The notes beneath the pieces are model-generated. The model worked only from the letters and a program-made list of their open reading frames with translations, made no database searches and was not told where the DNA came from. The position numbers and the translations under genes were made by a program. From Pigoraptor vietnamica (Eukaryota; Opisthokonta; Filasterea), in assembly GCA_943704525.1 (NCBI GenBank), contig CALSCQ010002490.1:1-16177 (forward strand): DNA of 16,177 nt, read 5' to 3'. Shown here piece after piece: positions 1 to 9,409 of the stretch (within the stretch, counting starts at the first letter, position 1; the number at the start of each line of letters is the position of its first letter).

Positions 1-10
1 GGGGGGGGGG
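1..10. repeat. Poly-G at contig start
   Basis: Ten G open the contig, within what should be intron 6 of the left gene. Together with ten C at the other end this suggests assembly breaks or a library artefact at homopolymers rather than biology. Confidence 0.8.
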
Positions 11-74
11 ATTAAACGGGGGTAAGGTAATCAGCGCTACTACTGTGCGACGAAAGGACAGGTAGTCGGCGCAC

Positions 75-134
75 CTTCGCCAGCGGATCCCCAAACGGAT
101 CGATCGCGACCATCACGTTGCGCGCGGCAAGATC
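75..134 (-). CDS. Left receptor kinase, exon 6 (catalytic loop DLAARN), last exon visible
   Basis: This 60-base phase-0 exon starts with DLAARN, completing HKDLAARN across the junction with exon 5. AARN in the catalytic loop is the tyrosine-kinase signature; the Asp is the catalytic base and the Asn binds metal. It continues with VMVAIDPFGDPLAK, where the beta6-beta8 strands leading to DFG are expected. The acceptor is TACAG (137-135 region), the donor GTGCGC starts at 74. Intron 5 (266-135, 132 bases) has a CTAAT branch-site candidate. The DFG motif, activation loop and C-lobe lie beyond the contig end. The usual HRD arginine is lysine here. Confidence 0.85.
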
Positions 135-266
135 CTGTACGAAACAGCGATATTAGTGTAGTGCGAGAAAAGCTAGCAATGAGGATAAGATTTAAAAAAA
201 AAGTCGGGACGCTTCGCGTGTGCAATTGGGTGAAGGCGCACAGCAAAATCGGGCGAAGTGCGGTAC

Positions 267-446
267 CTTGTGGACAATGCCTCGTGTCGCGAGGTACGCC
301 ATGCCCTCGCTTATCCCCAGGGCCAAGTGCGACAGCGTGTCGTCGAAGTTGACCTCGTGATGGGCGTTGCGGTACATCGCCAGCTTCGCAAGAAAGGCCT
401 TGAGCGAGCCATGAGCGAGCCATGCGGCGCAAGCTCCAGAACGATG
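267..446 (-). CDS. Left receptor kinase, exon 5 (hinge to HKD), carrying a frameshifting 11-base duplication
   Basis: The exon encodes beta5 and hinge IVLELAPHGSL, helix D, an insert (LAMYRNAHHEVNF), helix E (LALGISEGMAYLATRG) and IVHK, the start of the catalytic loop. The acceptor is CCAG at 450-447 and the donor GTACCG starts at 266. As written, an exact 11-base tandem duplication at 402-423 shifts the frame: reading from the hinge meets TAA at 313-311. Discounting one unit leaves 168 bases after the split codon, exactly 56 codons, ending in phase 0 as the next exon requires. The exon is therefore real kinase sequence, but this copy appears broken, or the duplication is an assembly or sequencing error. 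Confidence 0.8.
402..423. repeat. Exact 11-base tandem duplication inside kinase exon 5
   Basis: The unit ATGGCTCGCTC (minus strand) occurs twice back to back, at 423-413 and 412-402. Eleven is not a multiple of three, so it shifts the kinase reading frame just after HGSL. It looks like a replication-slippage duplication or an assembly artefact. Confidence 0.95.
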
Positions 447-551
447 CTGGGGCGGTGCCGGCGAATCAGCGGGAAATATGAACAAGTGCAACTTGGTTGT
501 GACCATGACACTGAACGATTCAGAAGCGAGTGACGACTCCAAGATACCCAC

Positions 552-566
552 AGCATCGGGTCGTCC
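552..566 (-). CDS. Left receptor kinase, exon 4 (15-base microexon)
   Basis: This inferred microexon completes the lysine of GVVTK and adds DDPML, giving the expected stretch between beta4 and beta5 and joining in frame to IVLELAPHGSL in the next exon. It lies between a TGCAG acceptor (568-567, after a pyrimidine-rich tract) and a GTGGGT donor (551-550). Introns of 104 and 105 bases flank it, each with a CTGAT branch-site candidate. It is in phase 2 at both ends, so skipping it would keep the frame. A second donor, GTATCT at 547, would make it 19 bases. The call rests on kinase-family alignment and splice signals, not on transcript data. Confidence 0.7.
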
Positions 567-670
567 CTGCAGAAGGGCGAAGGGCAGTTGTGGTGAGATT
601 ACGAGCCATATCAGATGCAATCGAACACGATGCGCTCTCAAAGTGGCACACATCCTCGCAAGCCGCTCAC

Positions 671-726
671 TTTGTCACAACGCCGACGAGATTCACAATG
701 TTCGGGTGCTTAAGGTCCATCATCGT
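671..726 (-). CDS. Left receptor kinase, exon 3 (beta4 region)
   Basis: This 56-base exon encodes TMMDLKHPNIVNLVGVVT plus two bases of the next codon. HPNIV followed by LxGV is the standard loop between helix C and beta4 and the beta4 strand of protein kinases, and GVVTK is typical of tyrosine kinases. The acceptor is GCAG at 730-727 and the donor GTGAGC starts at 670. It enters in phase 0 and leaves in phase 2. Intron 2 upstream (869-727, 143 bases) contains a CTGAT branch-site candidate. Confidence 0.85.
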
Positions 727-869
727 CTGCGCCGCGTGAGACAGGTGCGCATCAGTAACACAACGTCCAGACACCGAGGCATCGATCAGAGGGCAGAATA
801 CATGGGAGAGGGAAAGGGAGAGCTCAGTGTCGTCCGTTACATCATCCCTTTCTGTTCAAACGTCCTCAC

Positions 870-965
870 CTGAGCTTCCGAGATGAACTCAATGCGCTGC
901 TCAACCGACACATTTGACTTGAGCGTCTTTGCCGCACACGATCTCAGCCGCCCTCCAACGACAAC
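870..965 (-). CDS. Left receptor kinase, exon 2 (kinase beta3 lysine and helix C)
   Basis: This 96-base phase-0 exon of 32 codons continues the kinase N-lobe. It carries GGRLRSCAAKTLK, where the lysine of AAK is the ATP-contacting beta3 lysine (about residue 2147), and IEFISEAQ, whose glutamate before AQ is the helix C partner. It is bounded by a GCAG acceptor (967-966) and a GTGAGG donor (869-868). It matches exon 2 of the plus-strand gene codon for codon in length, with 26 of 32 residues identical by eye, which strongly supports both splice sites. The open frame that reads straight through intron 1 crosses this exon in another frame and ends at 901, so it does not represent the spliced product. 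Confidence 0.9.
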
Positions 966-1125
<160 letters not shown>

Positions 1126-4100
1126 CTGCGCACGATAGACGACGCCGAACGCTCCTTCTCCGAGCACGTTCTGCAGCTCCACGGCGAACCGCTCAAGCTC
1201 CAATGTCGCGAGGTCCGGTCTCGTCGACTGAATGTGTCGGGCAAAGTCTTCGAGCTGCTGCAAATTCCACTTGGCTCGACTCCGGCGCGCTAAGAAATAG
1301 GCGACGCCACACGCGACAAGCGCGATCAGCACGACGGGAACGACCACGGCCACAACAACCGTCGTGTTCGACGACGAACTTGTTGCCGCCGCCGACGTGG
1401 GGGAGTTGGCCAAGCACGTGTTGAGGCCCGTTTGCGCGTCGGGAGTGAGAGAGCTCCCTGTCGCGCACGCCGAAAGCACTACTCTAAGCGATGCCGACGC
1501 AAACAGCGCGTCGTTCGAGTTGAAGTTGTCGGGTACAAAGACCAGCTCGCACGTGGCCGGGAGCGTGGACGCCGACAATCGCAAATTCGCGTACTCGACG
1601 CTCGGTGACTTGAGGAAAGTCTTCGAGAGGTCTCCCGCGACGACGCAGTTGGCCGTTCCGGGGCGCGCCACCAATCGCAACGCCAGCGACGCGGGGGGTG
1701 GATCGAACGCAGTGCGGCCGTACGCGTCCCTCATTTCCACAACAAACGTGGGCAGGGCCGCACCCGCAGCCAGCGGACCGAAGACGATTGTTCCGTTCGC
1801 GGTCGTCAAGCCCTTTGGCATTAGCACGGCCAGGCCAGTCACGGGCGTCGTGAAAGTTGCGTTGCCCTCTGCCTGCCCCGCCACGGTGCCCGACAGCGAT
1901 GCGAAGAAGCGCTCGGTGCCAAGGAGACGGCCCTGCGAGAAGACCACGGGACCCCACGACGCTGACGCATTGTCGACGCGCGCGCCCACCACTTGGACCG
2001 TCTCAAGCGACCCCGGGCCGAGAAACAGAAAGCCGCCCTGCGCATACGCCGCCGCCGCGTGACAGCCCTCAAAGTTCCCGCCCACGATGTGAAGGCTGGG
2101 CGATGCCGCGTAGAAGCAGCCGCCGTTGCCCTTCGCGACCGCGTTCGAAACGTTCGTCCGGTGAAAGGATGCACCGACGGAAAGCTGGATGTTCGCAAAA
2201 CCGCCCGACGTCGCGACCGAGTCTCGTGCCACCAGACTGTCCGCGTCGATCCGGGCACCGCCGTTCACGAAGGCCACGCCCCCAGAAGACAAGGCGCTCG
2301 AGCCAACAACGCGAACGTCACGGAGGCTCACGTACGAATAGTAGCCGGCAGCGATTGTCCCGCCGTCTGTACCACTCCTTGAATCCTCCACAGAGACATT
2401 TGTCAGGAAAGCAAGCGCGTGCCCTGCTGCAGAGAGCGCGCCCCCCTGGTCGTCGGCCGCAACGTGCGCCAACACGGCGCTCACAAGAGTGAGTTTGGCC
2501 TGCCCGTTGAGATAGAAAGCGCCACCGGGTCCTATGGACGCACGTGCATCGCTTAGCGAAACGTTGGTCAGTTGGATGATGGCATCGCTCTCCGCGGCCA
2601 AGAACCCGCCAGAGCCCGTGGACGATACAGCCGAGACGGCGATGTTGGTCGCAACGAGCCGGGATGTTCCGGTGAGGGCGAAGGCGCCCCCTCCGTTGCC
2701 GGTCGAGCCCGCGTTGCGAATCGTCACGCGATCGAAATTGGCCCGCGCTACCGACTGCAGTAACATCACGCCGCCCCCGGCCTTCGCGGAGCAGCGCGTT
2801 AACAGCGATTCCCGGACCGTTACAGAGCCGCCAGACGCGTAGACGAACCCTCCGCCACCACTCAGAGACATAAGACTGTCAAAGGAGCAGTTCACGATCA
2901 GGATCTGCCCGTCCGTCATTGCCACGGCACCCCCATCCAGAGGGGAGAGCGCAGACTCGAGCGTGCACGTATCGAAGGCCACTGACGACGCGTCCGCCAT
3001 GTCGACAAGACCGCCGCGTACACCGGCCGTGACGACGCCAAACCGACAACCGACAAAAGAAACGTCCGACGATACCTCCCCGCCCAGACGCAAGAGACCC
3101 CCCGACGTGCCCGAGGTGCTCTGACTGAAGGCCGATCCTTCAACTCGCACGCGTGCACCTAGGCTGTGAATGGCGCCGCCGCCGAGGTCTGCGCTGGTCG
3201 TGCCGACAGCAACGTTTGCTAGCCGTACATCCGGAATGGCGTCCACGACGGGAATCGGCTCGCTAGTGAAGAGCCCGCCGTTCGACGTCGAAGACGACGA
3301 CATAATGAGCGAGTTTTCGACGCTCACCGACGTCGAACCGACGGCCGCGAACAGTCCCCCTTTGGCGGCGGCCAGGCTGCCAAACGTAGAGCCGTCGATT
3401 CGCAAAGACGCACTGTCGGTCACGTGCGCTGCGCCGCCATCTCCCTCCGCACTCGCGTCGCCTACTGTGCAGTTCACGATGGCGCCAGTCGACATGTCGT
3501 GCAGGCTGAGCAGGCCGCCATCCCCTGCGGCGCGGACGGTCCCAAAGGCCACGCCTTCCACGTGAATGCGCTGGCTGTTCGTGCTCCCCCTCGAGTTCGA
3601 TGTTTCCGCGACGGCGAACCCGCCGTCGCCGCTAGTCTCGAGCACTGCAACAACTCCGCCATAGACGTTGAGACACGACGAGTCATCGAGGGACGCAAAC
3701 GCGCCGTTACCGACGGACGCTGTCCACTTGGACACGACGAGGTCGTGTATCGTCGCGGCCGCATAGCCCGAGAGCACCATCGCCGCCGTGAACTTGCCCA
3801 TCAGCGACGCCGTCACGTCACGTGCAGAGACAGCCGCCGAGGATTGCGTAAAGGTGCACCCCTGACAGCGCATGGTTGCCTGGTTTGTCAACACCACCGA
3901 GGTGTCGGTAAACTTGACGTCGACCATGTCCACGACACCCTCGATCCTAAGACCCGACGACGTAAACTCGCACGCCCCGAAGCTCGTGGGTGCGCTGCGC
4001 TCGACGGTCATCGACGACAACGTAAAGTCGACCGTATAGAACACGGTTGGCCCCGCCAACGTGAACGACGACAGGCTGAAGATGAAGTAGAACACGGCAA

Positions 4101-7100
4101 ACGCCGAAAACTTCTCAATCGTTATGCCGGCAATGGGCGTACGAAATTCCGCCGAGATGCCCAGGACGGCGACGTCATCGGAGCGAAGCCATGGCAACAC
4201 GCTCTCCGGAAAGTCTGGGTCCGGAATGCCCTGACCCGGAACGTTCTGGTTGGCTTTAACGACGGGGTATGCGCCATAGAGCATGAGGGAAGCCTCGTAC
4301 ATTTTGTAGCTAAACAGTTGGTCGAATGAGTACGACTCGGTGCAGTTCCGGCACGTGACCTCCTCACGAACGTCGAAGGCATCGTCGCTGCCGGACAGCC
4401 AGCCGTCTCCAGGGCCTGCCGGACGCCACACATCCGACATATCCACGCGCACTAGCGCAGCGCGTGCGACGCCACGCACGAAAATGCCCGGCGCAGACGC
4501 GCTCTCGACCCCGCTCACAGTCACGTCGATGAAGCGGGACACGGAGGCGCCCGTCTGATGCAAAAATCCGCCCGCCCAACCACAGCGAACCTGCGACACG
4601 ATCGCAAACGAGACGTTCAGGACGACATAGCCCGACAGGCTGACGAGGCCACCCGATCCGGCCGAAGCCGAAGCACGCGTGATGTATGCGCCTTCGACAG
4701 ACACGCGCGCATCCCCATACACCGCCATGAAGCCACCGTCGCCAATTGTCGCCGTCGTTCCGTTGCACGAGATGTCCGACACGGAGGCGCCAACACGGTC
4801 GCCAAGCCACAACACTCCGCCAGTACCAGCCTGCACGTTGACAGCCCCTATGCTTGCTGCGGTCACTTTCGAGTCGCCCAACGCTGCAAGAACGCCTCCA
4901 CCCACGGTGGCCGAACAGTTCACGAACGTCGAATCCGACAGCGCCAGCGTCGCACTGTTCTGAGTCGCTATTGCGCCGCCAATTTCGCCTCTACACCCGT
5001 GAAAACTGCTCTGATAGATGGTGGCGATTGCGCTCCCGGCCACCGACACGCACCCGGCGCCCTCGTGTGCGCCCGCGTCATGTACGACCACTTTTTCCAG
5101 CCACAGCTTCGCATTCGCCGTGGCATATGCAAAGCCGCCATCAAGCTTCGCCTGGCTCGTCACGGAGATAAGATCCACAAGGATAACCCTGCTGCGCTTC
5201 GAGGCGGCAACGACTCCGCCGAGAGTCTCCGTCGCGCTAGACGCCACGCGCGCACCCGTCACGTTCACAGTCGCGGTATCGGTCGCGTAAAAGGCGCCCC
5301 CGTACGAACGCGATGCTGCCGATCCGATATCAACATTCGCGAGGGTGGCTATGGCACTCCCCGCGGCAAAGAGAATGGCGCCATTTTCACCCGACGCCGC
5401 GGAGCCCACACGCAATACGTCGACGTCCAGACGCGCGGAGCCTAACACGGCGAACACCCCACCGGCAGTACTCGCAGACACCGACGGGACTGTAAAATTT
5501 CGGACCTCGAGGCGCGCGAAACCCTCGAGCGCAGCGACTGCCCCGAGCGAAATGCTTTGCACGGCGTCCACGACAACTGACGACAGGCGAACAAAGGCGG
5601 CGCCGTCGACGAAGAGCACACATCCGGGCCTCCGCTGGTCGTCCGCAAAAAATAGCCTGCTCTCATAGAAGCGAAGGTTGTACGGCTCCCACTCGAAAGG
5701 AAGCAGAGACCCCACCATCAGCTGGTTGTACCGGCACAAGGTCTGTCCCAAGCGCGCCCCAGTGACCGACAGGTGCGCAGTATCCGTCGCGAATACGAGC
5801 GCCGCGAGCTGCCCCTTTGACTCCGTGATCGACACGTCGCGAACGTCCACCCGCGCATTGCCGGAGGCGTACGCGAGACCGCCCTCGAAAATTTGGGCCA
5901 GCACGACATTGCCACCTTCTACAACGGCAGTCGCATCGTCTCGAGCGAAGACAACCCCTCCGTTGTAAGTGAGGCGGAGGGCACGCGCAGAAAAGTGCGC
6001 CACTCGCGCTGACGCACGGTCCGCGACATACACAAGACCGCCATTGTATGCACGCGCCGTTCCAACCGCAATGTGGTCCAGCGTGATGCGCGCATCCTCG
6101 CGTGCGGAGGCAAACCCACCCACCGCGGGGGAGTTGTCCTCGACGACTTCTTTCATGAACACGCACACTGCGAGCGCATGGAAAATGCGCATGTGACGCA
6201 CGTCCACCACAGAGTGATCCGTGGCATAGACGACGCCCCCATCGCACATGCACCCTCCCGCCACGTCGATGCTCCAGTCAACTAGTGTTGCTTGGGCGTT
6301 TCCGCCCGCGTACACTACGCCGCCCGCCAGCGCCCTCGACGTGCGCGTGCTCGTGCACCTGTGCGCCTCCGCGCTTGCCCATTCGTCGACGAGAAATATC
6401 GACCCGTGAACGACAGAAGGGCCATTGAACCTGGGGTCGTCGAACGTCATGAAGTACGGCCCCGAGAAGAAGTCATCTGGGCCCACCCACACGCTATCCC
6501 CCTCGAACGACGCATCGTACACGACAAGCCGGGACCCGCCGGACGCGCGAAACACGCCCGCACACAGGGTAAAGTGCGAGTGATCGGCCGCGAGGGAAGC
6601 ATTGCCCGTCAGCACGACGGCGTGCTCGTGGTCCAGCTGCCCCGGTGCGTCTCTCGCACAGCGCATAGTGACGTTCGACATGGACCCAGCCGCAGCGCCC
6701 TCCAGGCGAAAGGCCGCGAAATTTCCCCCGTGCAGCACGTTCACGCGCTCGACGACCAGCGACGACGTCCCCGCCGCCCGCACGACGGTCCCGTGGCCCG
6801 AGATGATTTTCGAATCCGTCACCGTAAGCGCGCCAGAGCCATCGATCGCAAACACCTCCGCCGCAAAATAGGACACAGGGTCCGCGGTCATATTGGCCGC
6901 CGTGCCATTCGTCTCGCACTGGAACGTCGATGACACAAACGACGCCGAGCCCATCACAACAAACGCGGGCGGCGAGGAAGGGGCGCCGGTCCGCTCGGGT
7001 CTACCGCACGTGGCACTGTGGAAGTGGGAGGAATCCACGCTTAGATGGCCCCCTTCCTTCACGTGTACGATGCCCCCAACGCAGCCGACGAACGAGATGT

Positions 7101-7527
7101 TGCGCAGTCGCAGCACAGCACCAGGCCGCACGTCAAAGAGAGGCACTGCGAGGCCGTCTTCGCACACGATTTGCGATTCCGACGACGTTGAATCTTCGCC
7201 CACAAACACGTCGAGCGTCAGCGTGACGCCATTTCGAACCACAACGGGGAGTGCGCGCAAGGCAGCGTCAGTGAGTGTAGCGAAAAAGCGACCGTCAAGC
7301 GACACATCCAACGTCAACTGCGGTTCCGCAGAGGGCGTCGTCGCGGCGGCCACGGACGTGAAGAGATCCGCGCCATTTTCTGCGCGAAAGAGGAGCGATT
7401 TCGTCTTCGTTGTAGCGCCCTCGACCGTGTTCCCCACTACTGCGCCGAGCGCGCTTGTGGATAGAGAACACAACAGCAGGAGTACTAGTGCGAAGGCCGC
7501 ACCCAGCCGCTGAGCTTCCGCAAACAT
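1126..7527 (-). CDS. Beta-helix receptor tyrosine kinase, left paralog, exon 1 (ectodomain, TM, start of kinase)
   Basis: This 2134-codon exon encodes the extracellular part, membrane helix and kinase glycine loop of a predicted cell-surface receptor kinase. I start at the ATG at 7527; the open frame extends six codons upstream only through a GTG. Residues 1-29 form a signal peptide (Leu-rich core, ALGA cleavage site). A cap region follows, then from about residue 110 to 1850 a right-handed beta-helix of repeats of about 26 residues, pattern GG[LV][VIA]xAxxxAxxxV, some close to the chlamydial Pmp type (F-x-x-C/N-x-A-x-x-GG). A spacer with TCRNCT interrupts it at about 1036-1165. Residues 1858-2056 form a membrane-proximal beta domain with MRDAYGR. 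The transmembrane helix is 2057-2079, followed by ARRSR as a stop-transfer signal, and GEGAFG lies at 2123-2128. Many NxS/T sequons suit a secreted domain. The exon ends in CAG before a GTGCGC donor. The fold and kinase start are clear; ligand and function are inferred. Confidence 0.9.
4030..4425 (-). other. Divergent spacer interrupting the beta-helix of the left receptor
   Basis: Around residues 1036-1165 the 26-residue glycine-paired repeat stops. The segment begins with GPGDGW, contains TCRNCT, then an aromatic- and proline-rich stretch, and returns to recognisable rungs near RCQGCTF. The plus-strand paralog has a spacer in the same place with the same start (GPGEGW) and TCMNCT, but its middle is very different. 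It may be a loop or small inserted domain separating two beta-helix lobes. Boundaries are approximate. Confidence 0.6.
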
Positions 7528-7727
7528 AAGGCCGGCACCACGCACACGCGCGTGCGTGCACGAGCGCGTTTCGTGCTAGCGACACGAGTTCAATGGCCGA
7601 GAACCGCCACGAATGAGTGGGATAGTGCCGCACACCCCCTTGAATTGATGCATCGAGCACTGCAGACTAGAAGTCGGGCCAATTACTGTATTCACAACGT
7701 AACCCCCATCTTACATTTAAATTTCCT

Positions 7728-7739
7728 CTGTCCGGACAG
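7728..7739. repeat. Perfect 12-base palindrome
   Basis: CTGTCCGGACAG is its own reverse complement and lies about 200 bases upstream of the left gene's start codon, directly beside a CCAAT at 7741-7745. It could be a dimeric transcription-factor site; no factor is assigned. Confidence 0.5.
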
Positions 7740-8879
7740 GCCAATAGCACAACTATGAACACACTCCGCACGAGTCTGAAAGCCAATCGCAGCCTCCCCG
7801 GTTCCGCCAGTGACGCCCTCGCGGTCGAGTGACCACCCTTCACGCCCCAAACGGCTGCCCGTGTCCGCGCCGCGCCCACGTTCTCCAACAACGGCGCCGA
7901 CCGTTTTGTTACTCGCACGACTGACGTATTGCTGAGGCGGCGCCCGCCGCCGGGGCTGACAAAACCGTGGCCCTCCGCTCTGGCCACGCACTGACGGTTT
8001 TCAGTGGAACTCCGGACGGACAGAAATCGATCCCCCGATCTCTCCCGGCCTTTCGCCCTTCGCGGTGGCCATATAGGGGCGTCAACGCCCGGGCGGCTGT
8101 TCGTGACCGGCTCCGCGTGCCAGCAGCCGCGGCCGTGCCAGCCTCGGCAGGCGCGATCGACATACGTCTATCAAGTAGATGCCGGCCTTGCACGCGACAT
8201 GAAGGGTTATGTTCCCGCCATCGTCGACCACCGATTGATAGCCACGGCCGCCACGGCCTGGCACATTGAGCCACGGGACAGTCGAAGACGTGAGCGGAGC
8301 CCGGCGTCGTTGGCGTTGTCTCCGAATCGACGTCGGCGGCCGCGCTCTGGGACCATGCGCACGATATCACGCGCATTTCTGCGGACTGGCCGGGTGGCGT
8401 CTCGTCACCCTTAAAGCCGGTTCGCTGGAGAGGAGCTCGGGCCTCCCGTGTCGACGTCGTGCTGCACTGGCACCGCGGCGGGGCAAGAGAGACGGCAGGC
8501 GGGCCGCACGCTGTGAACTTCGTATATAGGCATGCCGCGAGGAGTGGGGACACGAACGCCCAGTAACGAAAGTACAGCCGGCGACATATGCATGCATCGC
8601 CGGCCCTGGAAAAACTGCGGTCGAGCCTGCGCTAGAGTCTGCGCTGCGTGGGCTACTGAAAACGAAAAGTGCACCACGGTTCAAAGACTAACATCTCGAC
8701 TGGCCTTCAGAACATGCACTGCCAGTGCCACAACCGTCCACCTTATAGCCTCAGCCGGCACTGACTGGGCCCCCCCACAATGCGCCGTTGGCCTCCCACC
8801 AGAGTTGCTCGCCGCGCGTCCTGAGTTGTCGCCGCTCGCGACGATATCAGTGAACCGACGAGGCTCCTTAATGTGCTGA

Positions 8880-8970
8880 TCCGAGTCCGTGACCGGGCCG
8901 GCGGCGGCCGACCGGCTCAGCCGAGTCATTCAGTCCGGCCGGTATGTCCGTATGTCCGCGAAGGCCGGTT
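8880..8970. repeat. GGCCGG-rich cluster with a small tandem repeat
   Basis: Several GGCCGG/CCGGCC elements crowd this stretch, and GTATGTCC is repeated twice in tandem at 8942-8957 between two GGCCGG copies. It lies about 450-530 bases upstream of the right gene's start codon. Function is unknown; it may only reflect base composition. Confidence 0.4.
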
Positions 8971-9325
8971 GCGAGCCCAGTCTGCACGACCACGCCCGGA
9001 CACAGTCTCACCCACGCAACGCCGCAAACAGATGCAATTGCCATCTCTAACCTGTCGTGGTGGCCGTTATTCGAGAGTCGGAGGTTCAGTTAGTGGATCG
9101 GGTCATTTCTATTCAGTGATCCCTTTTTTAGAGTCACGTGTCACCCTGCAAAGGTAACCCCGTGATCAAACAGCCGACACACTGTTATGTGCTAAAAAGT
9201 CAAGCAGAGAATTCGTGTTGCACGGGCGACGTGCGGGTTGTGAGTGAGGGCGGTTGGGTTGCGTACGCGTGCGCCTGGATTCGTGCGGGCTTGCGCGGCG
9301 CACTCGAGGAAAAGATTTTGGCTTT

Positions 9326-9343
9326 TTTCGCGCGTGACCCAAT
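9326..9343 (+). promoter_or_regulatory. E2F-like TTTCGCGC and CCAAT, proximal promoter candidate of the right gene
   Basis: TTTCGCGC (9326-9333) fits the published E2F consensus TTTSSCGC and is followed by CCAAT (9339-9343), about 70-85 bases upstream of the ATG at 9410. Spacing suits a proximal promoter or 5' leader, but both motifs are short. Confidence 0.3.
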
Positions 9344-9409
9344 GGCTCCGTAAGAAGCTTTTCGTTCTGCCCCGACGGCGCACGCCGAAGCGTGTCAGGT
9401 CAATCTTCC

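Larger units (their letters stand above)
7528..9409. promoter_or_regulatory. Divergent intergenic region, presumed promoters of both receptor genes
   Basis: No coding sequence can be supported in these roughly 1.9 kb; open frames here have no recognisable domains and fit GC-rich chance frames. As the two genes start at its edges and point outward, it must contain both promoters and 5' leaders unless upstream noncoding exons exist elsewhere. Motifs seen include CCAAT at 7679-7683 and 7741-7745, a 12-base palindrome at 7728-7739, an AT-rich patch around 7711-7725, TATATAGG at 8523-8530, a CACGTG E-box at 9135-9140, TTTCGCGC (E2F-type consensus) at 9326-9333 and CCAAT at 9339-9343. All are short and could be chance; only the regional assignment is reasonably safe. 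Confidence 0.55.

Noticed and set aside
1-74. Further kinase exon (DFG segment) at the far left
   Set aside because: After the donor at 74 a CACAG acceptor candidate exists, but the sequence after it opens with TAG in the required phase and shows no DFG; the intron most likely continues beyond the contig.
3424-4329. 301-codon plus-strand frame antisense to the left gene's exon 1
   Set aside because: Arg/His-rich composition without domains, typical of the frame opposite a GC-rich coding exon; the opposite strand is clearly coding.
8064-8080. CArG-like CCATATAGG as an SRF site
   Set aside because: One base short of the CC(A/T)6GG consensus and isolated, so not worth a feature.
7909-8553. 214-codon minus-strand frame in the intergenic region
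   Set aside because: Low-complexity Ala/Arg/Pro composition with no motif, and competing frames on both strands; best explained as a chance frame in GC-rich DNA.
7528-9409. tRNA or other structured RNA in the intergenic region
   Set aside because: I saw no A-box/B-box pair or cloverleaf arrangement; palindromes present are short.
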